64,000 nt of DNA from Saccharopolyspora ipomoeae (lineage in GTDB: Bacteria > Actinomycetota > Actinomycetes > Mycobacteriales > Pseudonocardiaceae): NCBI RefSeq assembly GCF_029952525.1, contig NZ_JASAOF010000002.1, positions 496,001 through 560,000 of the forward strand, given 5' to 3'. How positions within the stretch are numbered: the stretch's first letter is position 1; each line of letters begins with the position of its first letter. Positions 25,992 through 35,166 of this stretch are shown here, piece by piece. The notes under the pieces were generated by a model. That model did no database searches and had not been told where the DNA came from. It was given only the letters and a program-made list of their open reading frames with translations. Made by a program: the position numbers and the translations under genes.

Positions 25992-26513
25992 TCACCTGAG
26001 GTTGACCTCGGCGAGGCCGCGGTGGTCGCGGTCGACCTCGGGCCACGGCTTGCGCGCTTCGGCGAGCAGCCTGCCCGCGGCCTCGGTGATCTCCCCGGCG
26101 CAGTCGGCGATCGCCGCGACGTCGGCCGCGTGCTCGTCGGGGTCGAGACCGGCTCGGCGCAGCAGCGGGGTCACATCGCCCAGGACGCGGGCCAGCCAGC
26201 CGATCGGATCGGCCGAGAGGTCGGGGTCGAAGACGCGGTCGCCGGGTTCACCATCGGACATCTCCGGGTGCCAGTGCATCCGGTCGGCCGCGTGCGGGCG
26301 CGATTCCAGCAGGTCGAAGCGGCAGACGCCGCGGCTGAGCCAGGCCGCCCGGGAGGCGTAGACGGAACCGGCCTCGGCCGATTCGGTCAGCCTGCGCAGC
26401 TCCAGGCGCACTCCGCGTTCGCGCACGTCCGCCTCCGCCGACTGGGCGGGGTCGAGGAAGTCGACGCCCTCGACGGTCACGGCGAGCCTCTGGAAGCAGT
26501 AGATCCGGTACAC
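25992..26513 (-). CDS. Hypothetical protein, 173 aa
   Basis: Starts at GTG 26513 without a ribosome site and may be leaderless; the open frame continues upstream across the start of the plus-strand nitrobindin gene, so a longer form is unlikely. Features: an N-terminal beta-rich segment (RLAVTVEGVDFLDP), a conserved-looking SRGVCRFDLLESRPHAADRMHWHPEM, and a C-terminal acidic helical part (DEHAADVAAIADCAGEITEAAG). Composition is normal coding. I do not recognise the family. Confidence 0.5.
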   Translation of the reverse strand: MYRIYCFQRLAVTVEGVDFLDPAQSAEADVRERGVRLELRRLTESAEAGSVYASRAAWLSRGVCRFDLLESRPHAADRMHWHPEMSDGEPGDRVFDPDLSADPIGWLARVLGDVTPLLRRAGLDPDEHAADVAAIADCAGEITEAAGRLLAEARKPWPEVDRDHRGLAEVNLR

Positions 26514-26632
26514 ACCAGCACACAAGCACAGCCGTGCCGCCCGCGACAAGGACGCGCCCTTCGAGTCCACTGTGGATTTCTCAGATGCCGGTACGCCCGC
26601 GTGCCGCCGACCCCGCCTCGCGCGCTCGCTCC

Positions 26633-26638
26633 TAGGCT
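26633..26638 (+). promoter_or_regulatory. -10 box of a leaderless transcript
   Basis: TAGGCT lies seven bases before the GTG at 26646. That puts transcription start at or next to the start codon, so the nitrobindin-like mRNA would lack a leader; there is no ribosome site. Confidence 0.55.
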
Positions 26639-26645
26639 CGGCCCG

Positions 26646-27200
26646 GTGAACCTTCCCGAGCAGTTCCGCCAGCCCATCCCGGCCGACACCACCGACCTGA
26701 CCGACGGACCGCCGCTGCACGAGGCCTGCGCGCCCCTGCGCGAGCTGGTCGGCGTCTGGCACGGCGAGGGCGAGGTCGACTACCCCACCATCGACGGCCC
26801 GTTCCGCTTCGGGCAGCAGCTGACGATCTCCCACGACGGCCGCCCGTTCCTGCGCCACCAGGCGCGGGCGTGGCTGCTCGACGGCGAGGGCCGGGTGCTG
26901 CGCCCGGCGGCCTGGGAGACGGGATTCTGGCGACCCGGCGCCGAGGGGCGCCTCGAACTGCTGCTCACCCATGCCACCGGCCTGCTGGAGGTGTTCTACG
27001 GCTCGGCCGAGGCCGGCACCTGGCGGCTGGAGACCGAGACGGTGCTGGGCACCGCCACGGCCAAGCAGGTCCGGGCCGCGCAGCGCCGCTACTCCCTCGA
27101 CGGCGACGTCCTGGACTGCGCCGAGAGCCGGGCGATGGTGGGCGAGCCGATGACCCCGCACGTGGCCGCGCGGCTGCGCCGCGTCCCGATCACCGACTAG
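26646..27200 (+). CDS. Nitrobindin-like heme/FABP-family beta-barrel protein
   Basis: 184 residues. The N-terminal signature G-V-W-H-G-E-G (36-42) is the GxWxGxG motif of nitrobindins (THAP4-like, formerly FABP family). A ten-strand barrel pattern follows: FGQQLTISHDGRPFL, WETGFWRP, LLTHATGLLEVFYG. The C-terminus ends RLRRVPITD, with a His in MTPHVAARL that fits the heme-ligand position. Mycobacterial homologues bind ferric heme and NO or handle peroxynitrite; that role is family knowledge, not shown here. Monocistronic, ends at a very strong hairpin. Leaderless start (GTG 26646). Confidence 0.85.
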   Translation: MNLPEQFRQPIPADTTDLTDGPPLHEACAPLRELVGVWHGEGEVDYPTIDGPFRFGQQLTISHDGRPFLRHQARAWLLDGEGRVLRPAAWETGFWRPGAEGRLELLLTHATGLLEVFYGSAEAGTWRLETETVLGTATAKQVRAAQRRYSLDGDVLDCAESRAMVGEPMTPHVAARLRRVPITD

Positions 27201-27227
27201 CCCCGCCGCATCGGGCCGGGTGAACCG

Positions 27228-27266
27228 CAAGAGACCCCGCATTCGTGATGAATGCGGGGTCTCTTG
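27228..27266. terminator. Bidirectional terminator, 17-bp perfect stem
   Basis: CAAGAGACCCCGCATTC pairs fully with GAATGCGGGGTCTCTTG around a 5-base loop. It lies between the convergent nitrobindin-like and cold-shock genes. Confidence 0.9.
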
Positions 27267-27350
27267 TCTGCGGGCCGTGTGACCGGCTCTGTGAAGTGGA
27301 CGGCCTACCTCAAGCGGAAGCCCGTCCCGGTATTACGCGAGACGCCGTGC

Positions 27351-27554
27351 TCAGATGACGCGGACGTCGGCCGCCTGCGGGCCCTTCGGGCCCTGGCTGA
27401 CCTCGTAGGTCACCTTCTGGTCCTCGTCGAGGCTGCGGAAGCCGCGGGCGTCAATGGCCGAGTAGTGGACGAACACGTCCGGGCCACCGTCGTCCGGGGC
27501 GATGAAGCCGAAGCCCTTTTCCGAGTTGAACCACTTCACGGTTCCCTGTGCCAT
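27351..27554 (-). CDS. Cold-shock domain protein (CspA family)
   Basis: 67 residues, the standard length. N-terminal [20 protein letters not shown] carries RNP1 (KGFGFI) and is followed by RNP2 (VFVHYS): a five-strand OB fold that binds single-stranded RNA/DNA and melts RNA structure. AAGGAGAG precedes the ATG at 27554. The ~150-200 bp upstream on this strand is comparatively AT-rich and may form the long 5' leader usual for csp genes, though no defined cold-box was identified. Ends 85 bp before the shared terminator. Confidence 0.95.
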   Translation of the reverse strand: MAQGTVKWFNSEKGFGFIAPDDGGPDVFVHYSAIDARGFRSLDEDQKVTYEVSQGPKGPQAADVRVI

Positions 27555-27905
27555 GCTTGCTCTCTCCTTCTGGGAGCCGGTACTACATCAGACCGTCACA
27601 CTGCGTGACGACCTGGGCCGCTGAACGAACGGCGACTTGTCCAGCTACAACCAGAAAGCAGCACGCCCGCATCACCATCCTGCGAGTGTGCGCGAACACG
27701 ACCCCAGAAAAATACGACCGCCACGAACACTACACGGTCCCTCGTGGACACGTCTGCCACTATCACCCGAGCGTGCCGTGACCGGCGTCACATTTTTCCG
27801 CCGTTCCCGTTCGTCCGATCCGACCTCGTTCCGTGATGAACCCGATCTTGTCTCCGCCCTCCGCTTCAAGATGAAATCGATTCACAACCGAATGAGGAGG
27901 GACGG
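27555..27905. other. Divergent promoter region (csp gene / flavin monooxygenase)
   Basis: 351 bp of relatively AT-rich sequence holding the presumed csp leader and the promoter of the monooxygenase gene. GAGGAGGG immediately precedes the plus-strand ATG. Short frames here look non-coding. Confidence 0.6.
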
Positions 27906-29024
27906 ATGTCCAGCACGCTGCTCACCAGTCCGGACTTCAAGCTCGGCCTGTTCTCACCCAACTGCTCCGGCGGACTCGCGATCACCACCGTCGCCGACCG
28001 GTGGGGCGCGAGCTGGGCCGACAACCTCGCGCTCGCGCGGCTGGCCGACGAGGCCGGGCTCGACTTCCTGCTGCCCATCGCCCGCTTCATCGGCTACCCC
28101 GGCACCTCCGGGTTCCACGAGAGCGTCCTCGAACCGGTCCCCTGGGCCGCCGGGCTGCTCGCCGCGACCCGCCGGATCACCGTGTTCGCCACCGTCCACA
28201 CCGCCTTCAACCACCCGGTCGTCAGCGCCAAGCAGCTGGCCACCCTGGACCACGTCGGGCAGGGCAGGGCCGGGCTCAACGTCGTCGCGGGCTGGAACGA
28301 GCCCGAGTACCGGGCGATGGGCCTGGAGCTGCCCGAGTCCCACGACGACCGGTACGCGCTGGCCCAGGAGTGGTGGGACCACGTGCACGCGCTGTGGACC
28401 CGCGAGGGGCGGTTCGACCTGCCCGGCCGGTTCTTCGACCTCAGGGGCGTCGAGGCCGCCCCCAAGCCGATCAACGGGGCGCTGCCGCTGCTCAACGCCG
28501 GGTCCAGCCCGCAGGGCCGCGCGTTCGCCGCGCGCAACGCCGACTTCGTGTTCACCGCGCTGAGCGACCCGGACCACGGCGCCCAGGTCGTCGCCGAGCT
28601 GCGCGCCGACGCCCGCACCCGCTGCGGCCGCGACGTCGGGGTGATGGCACCCGCGTTCGTGGTGTGCCGCCGGACGCGGGCCGAGGCCGAGGAGTTCCTG
28701 CGGCACTACGCCGAGGAGAACGCCGACCGGGAGGCCGTCGACGAGCTGATGCGGTTGCAGGGCATGTACGCCCGGTCCTTCGCCAACGACATCATGGACA
28801 CCCTGCGCACCCGCTTCGCCGCGGGGCACGGGACCTGCCCGCTCATCGGCACCCCGCAGGAGGTGGCCGACGAGATCGAGCGCTACGCGAAGGCGGGCCT
28901 GTCGGGGATGTCGCTGGCGTTCCTGGACTACCTCGGCGAACTGGAGGACTTCGTCGCCGAGGTGCTGCCGCGCCTGGAGGCCAGGGGAATCCGGCTCCCG
29001 GCGGCCGAGCGCTTCAGCGCCTGA
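27906..29024 (+). CDS. LLM-class flavin-dependent monooxygenase (SfnG/RutA/SsuD-like)
   Basis: 372 residues, bacterial-luciferase-like TIM barrel using FMNH2 from a separate reductase. Motifs: LGLFSPNCSGGLAITTV at the first strand, RITVFATVHTAFNHP, and GRAGLNVVAGWNEPEYRAMG, the latter typical of the alkanesulfonate/dimethylsulfone/pyrimidine monooxygenase branch (GR.G.N.V.G....E). The C-terminus has GTPQEVADEIERYAKAG. The N-terminus resembles RutA and SfnG. No ssu or rut genes adjoin, so the substrate (sulfonate, sulfone, pyrimidine or another amide) cannot be fixed. Strong ribosome site. Convergent with the YciO-like gene, with no gap. Confidence 0.85.
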   Translation: MSSTLLTSPDFKLGLFSPNCSGGLAITTVADRWGASWADNLALARLADEAGLDFLLPIARFIGYPGTSGFHESVLEPVPWAAGLLAATRRITVFATVHTAFNHPVVSAKQLATLDHVGQGRAGLNVVAGWNEPEYRAMGLELPESHDDRYALAQEWWDHVHALWTREGRFDLPGRFFDLRGVEAAPKPINGALPLLNAGSSPQGRAFAARNADFVFTALSDPDHGAQVVAELRADARTRCGRDVGVMAPAFVVCRRTRAEAEEFLRHYAEENADREAVDELMRLQGMYARSFANDIMDTLRTRFAAGHGTCPLIGTPQEVADEIERYAKAGLSGMSLAFLDYLGELEDFVAEVLPRLEARGIRLPAAERFSA

Positions 29025-29645
29025 TCACTCGAAGCGGGACGGGTCGCCGGCGCCGACGCGCACGATCTCCGGCTCGTCGGTGGAGAAGTCGATGACCGTG
29101 GTGGGTTCGACGCCGCAGTCGCCGGAGTCGATGACCGCGTCGAGCTGGTGGTCCAATTCGTCCTTGATCTGCCAGCCCTGCGTCATCGGCTCCTCCTCGC
29201 CGGGCAGCAGCAGGGTGCTCGACAGCATCGGCTCCCCCAGCTCCGCCAGCAGCGCCTGCGCGGCCACGTGGTCGGGGATGCGGACGCCGACCGTCTTCTT
29301 CTTGGGGTGCAGCAGCCGACGTGGAACCTCCTTGGTGGCGGGCAGGATGAAGGTGTAGCTGCCCGGCGTGGAGGCCTTGATCGCGCGGAACACGGCGTTG
29401 TTGATGATGACGAACTGGCCGAGCTGCGCGAAGTTCTGGCACACCAGCGTGAAGTGGTGCCGGTCGTCGAGGTGCCGGATCGCGCGGATCCGGTCCATGC
29501 CGTCCTTGTTGCCCAGCTGAGCGCCCAGCGCGAAGCAGGAGTCCGTGGGGTAGGCGATCAGTCCGTCCTCCCGGAGGATGTCCACCACCTGCCCGATCGA
29601 GCGCGGCTGCGGGTTGTCCGGATGCACGTCGAAGTACTTCGCCAT
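29025..29645 (-). CDS. YciO/Sua5/YrdC-family protein
   Basis: 206 residues. MAKYFDVHPDNPQPRSIGQV followed by AYPTDSCFALGA (nucleotide pocket) and IRHLDDRHHFTLVCQ matches the YciO branch of the YrdC double-stranded-RNA-binding fold more than the tRNA t6A-synthase Sua5/TsaC. YciO proteins have weak threonylcarbamoyl-AMP activity at most; the physiological role is unclear. Start ATG 29645 was chosen because family members start MAKYF(D/E); four residues upstream are also open. Its stop abuts the monooxygenase stop. Confidence 0.85.
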   Translation of the reverse strand: MAKYFDVHPDNPQPRSIGQVVDILREDGLIAYPTDSCFALGAQLGNKDGMDRIRAIRHLDDRHHFTLVCQNFAQLGQFVIINNAVFRAIKASTPGSYTFILPATKEVPRRLLHPKKKTVGVRIPDHVAAQALLAELGEPMLSSTLLLPGEEEPMTQGWQIKDELDHQLDAVIDSGDCGVEPTTVIDFSTDEPEIVRVGAGDPSRFE

Positions 29646-29800
29646 GCGGCCCAGCATAGAAGTCCTGTCACGTCTTCGTAGCGCGTGAAACCGGGCGAGT
29701 CGGGCTCTGGACTTCCCCCGTTCGCCCGAGCATCCTGTGCCCTCCGGGAGGTGACCTCGGTCGCAACCCGCCTCGGAACCACGGGCCGAAAGGGCGAAGG

Positions 29801-31873
29801 ATGAGCCGGGCGACGCGGCCTGAGCACGAACGACTTCCCGACGAGACCGACGACGCCGGCGAGATCGCCGCGACCCACGACGAGGAGAAACCGGCGCGGC
29901 GGCTCTCCCGGAGGCCGGAGCTGCTGGTGTACCTGGTGGCCCTGGCGGTGGCGCTGCTGGTGCTGCGGCAGGTGTTCTTCCCGCTGACCAAGGGCAACCA
30001 GTTCTACCTGGTCATCTTCCTGGGATGCACGCTGCCGCTGGTGTTCCTGTCCTACCGGCCCGGTGGCAGGCGCGGAGCCGGTGAGCGCGACGATCCCGCC
30101 TGGTACGACTGGGTGCTGTCGGCGCTGACGCTGCTGGTGGGGTTCTACCCGGTGCTGCCGCTCTCCGGCGGTTTCGACGCGTTCCTCGACCGGCAGGGCG
30201 GCCTGTCCACCTTGGACGTGGTGGCGGGCTCGCTGCTGTTGCTGCTGGTGCTGGAGGCGACGCGGCGCACCACGGGCTGGATCCTGCCGGTGATCTGCGC
30301 GGCGTTCGTGGCCTTCGCCTACTACGGCGGTTTCCTGCCACAGAACTGGGGAATCGCGCACGCCGGGGTGGACTTCGGCCAGATCATCAACGCGCTGTAC
30401 AACGACGCCAGCGGTTTCTACGGCACTCCCCTGGACGTCGCGGCGAGCTACATCGTGCTGTTCACGCTCTACGGCGCGGTGCTGTCGGCTTCGGGCGCCG
30501 GGCAGTTCTTCGTGGACTTCTCCTTCGCCGCGTTCAAGCGCTCCCGCACCGCTCCCGGCCGCACCGCGGTGCTGTCGGGCTTCCTGCTGGGCACCGTGTC
30601 CGGGTCGGGGACGGCGACGGCGGTGAGCCTGGGCTCGATCACCTGGCCGATCCTGCGCCGCGCGGGCTACCCGCAGGAGAACGCCGGCGGTCTGCTGGCG
30701 GCCTCGGGCATCGGGGCGATCCTGTCGCCGCCGACGCTGGGCGCGGCGGCGTTCATCATCGCCGAGTACCTGCAGACCTCGTACCTGACGGTGCTGATCT
30801 GGGCGTGCGTGCCGACGCTGCTGTACTACCTGGGCATCGTGTTCTCGGTGGAGGCCGACGCGCGGCGCTTCGGCGCCGAGGCCGTCGACATCGAGCGCGG
30901 CAGCGCGTGGAAGCTGCTGCTGCGCGGGGGTTATCACTTCCTGTCGCTGGCGATCATCGTGGTGTTCCTGGCGCTGAACATCCCGCCGTTCGCCGCGGTC
31001 GTCTACGCCACCGGGGTGGCGGCGCTGTTCGCGCTGGTGTCGAACCTGGTGCGGGCCACCGACGGCCCCGGGCGGGCGGTGCTGGACTGGGCGCGCGGAA
31101 TGGTCGACGCGCTGTCGATCGGGGTGCGCGGGGCGCTGCCGGTGGTGGCGGTGTGCGCGGCCGCGGGCATCATCACCTCGACGATCACCAAGACGGGCCT
31201 CGGTCAGGAGCTGGCCGACGCGCTGGTGCAGGCGGCCAACGCGATCTCGCAGAACCCGACGGTGATCCTGGTGCTCACGGTGGTGTTCTCGGCTCTGGCC
31301 GTGGGCGTGCTGGGCCTGGCGGTGCCGGTGACGGCCTCGTTCATCATCGCCTGGGTGGTGATCGGCCCGGCGCTGGGCGAGCTCGGCGTGGCCGACGCCG
31401 AGCGGGCGATGTTCATCTTCTACTACGCGGTCCTGTCCGAGGTGACGCCGCCGACGGCGCTGGCGGCGGTGGCCGCCGCGGCGATCACCGGCGGCCGGGT
31501 GATCCCCACGATGATGCAGGCCTGGAAGTACACGCTGCCCGCGTTCCTGGTGCCGATCGCGTTCGTGCTCACCGACAACGGCGCGGCGCTGCTGCTGCAG
31601 ACCGACGCCGTGACGGTGCTGTGGGTGCTGGCGGCCTCGGTCGTGGCGGTGGGCGCGCTGAGCGTGGTCACCGGCGGCTGGCTGTTCGGCCCGGTGCCGG
31701 TCCCGGTGCGGCTGCTGTTCGCACCGGGCGCTCTGTGCCTGCTCTACCTCGAACCCCCGGTGGTGGCGGTGGGTCTCGGTTTCTGCGCGCTGGGCTTGGT
31801 GGCTCAGCTGGCGTTCCGGCGCAAGGCCCGGTTCACGGAGTCGCAGTTCAAGGAGGAACTCGATGCGGATTAG
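29801..31873 (+). CDS. TRAP transporter fused permease (DctQM-type, TAXI system)
   Basis: 690 residues with about 16-18 membrane segments: a small DctQ-like part (~45-150) fused to the large DctM-like part (~190-640), as in TAXI-type TRAP systems. Characteristic stretches are GTVSGSGTATAVSLGSITWP, LLAASGIGAILSPPTLGAAA and the repeat counterpart SEVTPPTALAAVAAAAITGG. The N-terminus is acidic and soluble. Moves an organic acid, driven by a Na+ or H+ gradient, with the binding protein encoded directly after it. The ATG of the binding protein lies inside the last codons (overlap 11 bp), so the genes are coupled. Substrate unknown. Confidence 0.9.
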   Translation: MSRATRPEHERLPDETDDAGEIAATHDEEKPARRLSRRPELLVYLVALAVALLVLRQVFFPLTKGNQFYLVIFLGCTLPLVFLSYRPGGRRGAGERDDPAWYDWVLSALTLLVGFYPVLPLSGGFDAFLDRQGGLSTLDVVAGSLLLLLVLEATRRTTGWILPVICAAFVAFAYYGGFLPQNWGIAHAGVDFGQIINALYNDASGFYGTPLDVAASYIVLFTLYGAVLSASGAGQFFVDFSFAAFKRSRTAPGRTAVLSGFLLGTVSGSGTATAVSLGSITWPILRRAGYPQENAGGLLAASGIGAILSPPTLGAAAFIIAEYLQTSYLTVLIWACVPTLLYYLGIVFSVEADARRFGAEAVDIERGSAWKLLLRGGYHFLSLAIIVVFLALNIPPFAAVVYATGVAALFALVSNLVRATDGPGRAVLDWARGMVDALSIGVRGALPVVAVCAAAGIITSTITKTGLGQELADALVQAANAISQNPTVILVLTVVFSALAVGVLGLAVPVTASFIIAWVVIGPALGELGVADAERAMFIFYYAVLSEVTPPTALAAVAAAAITGGRVIPTMMQAWKYTLPAFLVPIAFVLTDNGAALLLQTDAVTVLWVLAASVVAVGALSVVTGGWLFGPVPVPVRLLFAPGALCLLYLEPPVVAVGLGFCALGLVAQLAFRRKARFTESQFKEELDAD

Positions 31874-32843
31874 GACACTGCTGGCGACCGCGGCCGCCGC
31901 GACGCTGGTGCTCACCGGCTGCGGCGGCAAGCAGGTGCAGGAACCCGCCGCCGGGCAGGCGACGTCGTGCGAGGCCGGTGACGGGCGGCTGACGATCGCC
32001 ACCGGCAACACCGGCGGGGTCTACTACGTGCTGGGCGGCGGTCTGGCGCAGGTGATCAGCCAGAACAGCAAGCTGCGGGCGACGGCGGCCGAGACGGGTG
32101 CGTCGGTGCAGAACATCCAGCAGCTGGTGGCCGGCGACTACGACATCGCGTTCACGCTGGCCGACACCGCGGCCGACGCGGTCGCGGGCAAGGACGCCTT
32201 CGACGGCAAGCCGCAGTCGATCCAGGCGTTGAGCCGGATCTACCCGAACTCCACGCACGTGGTGGTCAAGGCCGATTCCGGGATCAACAGCGTGGCGGAC
32301 ATGCGCGGCAAGCGGATCTCGACGGGCTCGCCGAAGTCGGGCACCGAGGTCATCGCGAACCGGCTGCTGCAGACGGCGGGCCTGGATCCGGCGGCCGACG
32401 TGCAGGCGCAGCGGCTGTCGCTGAGCAAGTCGGTGGACGGGATGAAGTCGGGCACCCTCGACGGGCTGTTCTGGTCCGGCGGGCTCCCGACCCCGGAGAT
32501 CACGGATCTGACCACGACGCTGGGCGGGGCGGTGAAGTTCGTCGACGTCACCCCGCAGCTGCCGGAGCTGAACAAGATCAGCGACGTCTACGAGCAGGGC
32601 ACGATCCCGGCGGCGACCTACGGCCAGGCCGCCGACGTCCCGACGGTGCAGGTGCCGAACCTGCTGGTGGTGCGGGACGACTTCCCGGCCAACAACGCCT
32701 GCGCGGTGACCAGGCTGGTGTTCGACAAGAAGGCCGACCTGGAGGCCGTCCACCCCTCGGCGAAGCTCATCAACCGGGACGACGCGACCAAGACCGACCC
32801 GGTGCCCATGCACCCGGGCGCGAAGCAGGCCCTGGGCGGGTGA
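31863..32843 (+). CDS. TAXI-family TRAP solute-binding lipoprotein
   Basis: 326 residues. A lipoprotein signal peptide with lipobox LTGC (Cys20) anchors it outside the membrane. The mature part starts with the TAXI pattern LTIATGNTGGVYYVLGGGLA, then IQQLVAGDYDIAFTLADTA, IQALSRIYPNSTHVVV and GKRISTGSPKSGTEVIA, which shape the ligand cleft (a glutamate/carboxylate-type site in characterised members). Overlaps the permease gene and completes the transporter. A 34-bp palindrome lies six bases after the stop. Confidence 0.92.
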   Translation: MRIRTLLATAAAATLVLTGCGGKQVQEPAAGQATSCEAGDGRLTIATGNTGGVYYVLGGGLAQVISQNSKLRATAAETGASVQNIQQLVAGDYDIAFTLADTAADAVAGKDAFDGKPQSIQALSRIYPNSTHVVVKADSGINSVADMRGKRISTGSPKSGTEVIANRLLQTAGLDPAADVQAQRLSLSKSVDGMKSGTLDGLFWSGGLPTPEITDLTTTLGGAVKFVDVTPQLPELNKISDVYEQGTIPAATYGQAADVPTVQVPNLLVVRDDFPANNACAVTRLVFDKKADLEAVHPSAKLINRDDATKTDPVPMHPGAKQALGG

Positions 32844-32849
32844 TCATGT

Positions 32850-32883
32850 GGGTGGGGAAGTTTTCATGAAAACTTCCCCACCC
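32850..32883. terminator. 34-bp perfect palindrome at a convergent gene end (family P44, copy 1)
   Basis: The 17-base arm reads from GGGTGGGG through AAGTTTTC to the centre CATG and is mirrored exactly. It lies between the TAXI gene and the convergent HNH nuclease gene. The same sequence, slightly longer, recurs at 47135-47178 between another convergent pair. As RNA it folds into a stem on either strand, so a bidirectional terminator is likely; identical sequence at both places suggests a shared origin. Confidence 0.85.
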
Positions 32884-32908
32884 CACCACCTCGCGTGACC
32901 CCCACCGG

Positions 32909-33559
32909 TCACTTGCAGGTGGCGAGCATCTCGGCGAGGGCCTTCTTCTCCGCGTCGGTGACGGTGAGGGCGTAGCTGTTCTTGACCTCGATCCAGTCGG
33001 TGGCGTAGACGCACCACTGTCCCTGCGCGGTGGGCTTCCAGGTCGACGGGTCCTGGTCGCCCTTGCTGCGGTTGGAGCTGGAGTCCACGGCGACCAGCTG
33101 CGGCAGGCTCATGTCGTTGGCGAACTGCTGGCGCTTGGCGTCGTCCCACTTGTTCGCGCCGCTGCGCCAGGCGTTGGCCAGCGGAACCATGTGGTCGATG
33201 TCGACGCCCTTGGCGTCGCTGACCTTCTCCCCGGTGTAGAGGCTGGTCCACGAGCCGGAGGTGACCTCGCAGGCGTTGTTGGACTTGACGCCCTGCCCGT
33301 CGCGGGCCAGCACGGCCTCGCGCGTGTTGCAGTTCTTCCCGGCGTCCGGCTGCGGGATCCAGTGCTTGAACTTCTCCCGCGAGTACCCGGTCATCGAGCC
33401 CGCCGGGGCGACCTTCAGCTGCGCGAGCTGGTCACCGGCCGGGCCGGAGGACGCGCTGACCTTCGAATCGAGCAGTCCCGATTCGAAGACCAGCCACATC
33501 GCTCCCAGCGCGATCGCAGCGACGACCGTCATCCACACGGGCTTCTTCTTAGCCGACAC
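32909..33559 (-). CDS. Membrane-anchored or secreted HNH nuclease (DUF1524/GmrSD-C type)
   Basis: 216 residues. A basic start and one hydrophobic segment (~8-25) put the rest outside the cell. The nuclease core has the DUF1524 arrangement: VDIDHMVPLANAWRSGA, a Trp-rich helix, QQFANDMSLPQLVAV, then SSNRSKGDQDPSTW and WCVYATDWI. The DIDH...N...NRSKGD residues form the beta-beta-alpha-metal site. Such proteins are common as secreted nucleases in actinomycetes. Four Cys probably make two disulfides. GTG 33559 has GGGGGAG upstream. Single gene. Confidence 0.88.
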   Translation of the reverse strand: MSAKKKPVWMTVVAAIALGAMWLVFESGLLDSKVSASSGPAGDQLAQLKVAPAGSMTGYSREKFKHWIPQPDAGKNCNTREAVLARDGQGVKSNNACEVTSGSWTSLYTGEKVSDAKGVDIDHMVPLANAWRSGANKWDDAKRQQFANDMSLPQLVAVDSSSNRSKGDQDPSTWKPTAQGQWCVYATDWIEVKNSYALTVTDAEKKALAEMLATCK

Positions 33560-33663
33560 CCGACTCCCCCTTCTCGGCGAGGTGTTCGACCAATTCGATC
33601 ATCCGGTGTGCCCAGCGATCACTCCACCACGCGGGCCATGTGTCCCAGCTAACGATCACCCGT

Positions 33664-34866
33664 TCAGCGCATCGCGGGTCGGCGCGGCACGTAGCGCGGC
33701 GTGTACCGCAGCAGCAGACCGGCGCCGAGGAGGCCGAGGACGCCCATCCCGGCCCCGGCGAGTCCGACCCCGGCCAGGGCGGTGAGCCCGGAGATGATCA
33801 GCGGTCCGGCGGCCTGGCCGAAGTCGCCGGTGAAGCGCCAGGCGCCGAGGAACGGCGCGGGCCCGGACTGCGGGGCGAGGTCGGCGCCGAGGGTCATCAG
33901 GATGCCGCTGCTGGTGCCGTTGGCCAGCCCGAGCAGGATCGCGACGGCGGCGAAGGTGGGCACGTCGGTGACGGCGAACAGCAGCGCGTGGCCGATGGCC
34001 AGCCCGGTCATCGACGGCACCGCCGCCCACAGCCGTCCCCAGCGGTCCATGATCTGCCCGGAGGTGTAGGACAGCGCGAAGTCGATGCCCCCGGCGATGC
34101 CGATGATCAGCGCCGTGGTCGAGGCCGGGAGCCCTGCGGCGACCGCGACCAGCGGGAGCACGACGTTGCGCGAGGCGCGCAGGCCGCCGAGCAGCGCGGC
34201 GCAGGAACCCATCCGCAGCAGCACGCCGCGATGGCGGCTCATGGTGGGCAGCAGTCCGTCGCGGCTCTCGCGCCGCTCGCCCTCGTCGGCGCCTCCGAGG
34301 TCGCCGGTGCACAGCAGCAGCACGAGCGCGGCCAGCGCGAAGCCGACGTGCACCAGGAACACCGAGCGCTTCTCGGGGCTGAGCACCAGCACCAGCGAGC
34401 TGACGAACGGGCCGATGAAGTAGCCGGCGCGGAAGAGCCCGCCGAGCACGCTCAGCGCCCGGGCGCGGTAGCGCAGCGGCACGCTGGTGGTGATGAACGC
34501 GTGCCGGGCCAGCGCGAACACGGCGGTGGACAGGCCGACGACGAACACGCAGGCGCCCAGCACCCAGGGGTTGGTGGAGAGGTAGCAGCCGAGCAGTCCC
34601 GCGACCGACACCAGCGAGGCGACGATCATCGCGGTGCGCTCGCCGAGCCGCTGCACCAGCGCTCCGCTCGGCAGGTCGCCGACGAGCTCGCCCACCATGA
34701 TCATGGCGGCGATGAGCCCGAGCGCGCCGAGCCCGGCGCCCTGGTCGGCGGCGATCAGCGGGATCATCGGCAGGATCGCGCCCTCGCCGGTGGCGAACAG
34801 CAGGGTGGGCCCGAAAGCGGCCAGGGCAACGGTTTTCAGCTCGAACGGCTTGTCGGTGACGGTCAC
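33664..34866 (-). CDS. MFS transporter (drug exporter-like)
   Basis: 400 residues with 12 membrane segments. First loop GELVGDLPSGALVQRLGERTA follows the MFS motif-A layout (GxxxDxxGxxxxR/K). A charged central loop follows segment 6 (GGADEGERRESRDG). The GTG at 34866 with GGGGGAG ten bases upstream was chosen; the longer frame to 34938 adds a basic, non-membrane lead. Likely exports small hydrophobic compounds; substrate unknown. Divergent from the acyl-CoA ligase operon. Not linked to a biosynthetic cluster in view. Confidence 0.8.
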   Translation of the reverse strand: MTVTDKPFELKTVALAAFGPTLLFATGEGAILPMIPLIAADQGAGLGALGLIAAMIMVGELVGDLPSGALVQRLGERTAMIVASLVSVAGLLGCYLSTNPWVLGACVFVVGLSTAVFALARHAFITTSVPLRYRARALSVLGGLFRAGYFIGPFVSSLVLVLSPEKRSVFLVHVGFALAALVLLLCTGDLGGADEGERRESRDGLLPTMSRHRGVLLRMGSCAALLGGLRASRNVVLPLVAVAAGLPASTTALIIGIAGGIDFALSYTSGQIMDRWGRLWAAVPSMTGLAIGHALLFAVTDVPTFAAVAILLGLANGTSSGILMTLGADLAPQSGPAPFLGAWRFTGDFGQAAGPLIISGLTALAGVGLAGAGMGVLGLLGAGLLLRYTPRYVPRRPAMR

Positions 34867-35166
34867 TCTCCGCTGACTCCCCCGGCGCGACCTCGGCCCG
34901 CCGCGACCTCGGCTCGGCGCGGCATTGGCTCGGACCACTTCCGCCGATCAGCCTCGCACGGCGGAGATCGGGCCCGGAACCGGCGGGAGCGCCGAAACCC
35001 CTGCGCACGAGGTGAAGTTGGTTACCTCGCCGACGACGAACCGAACAAACTTCGCCTTGACCGCCCCCGTCCCGGACCGCAGGATGAGTGAGCCCGACCA
35101 CGGCCCATCAACGCTCATCGGCCCAACCCCCTCACCGGCCCATCCACCCTCAACGGCGAGGTGACG
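34867..35166. other. Divergent promoter region before the acyl-CoA ligase operon
   Basis: 300 bp without a gene. Contains GAGGTgaagttggttACCTC at 35009-35028 and, about 20 bp on, a related reverse half-site (CGAACAAACTTCGCC). This pair could bind a TetR- or FadR-type lipid regulator; the evidence is only the symmetry. A short A+T-poor stretch of CATC/GGCCCA repeats precedes the start. Confidence 0.4.

Noticed and set aside
25777-26361. 194-residue plus-strand ORF opposite the hypothetical minus-strand protein
   Set aside because: Ser/Arg-rich shadow without start signals; the minus frame has better codon-position GC bias.
29558-32011. 817-residue minus-strand frame opposite the TRAP-TAXI genes
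   Set aside because: His/Arg/Gln-rich composition typical of an antisense third-position artefact; the plus frames carry full transporter motifs.
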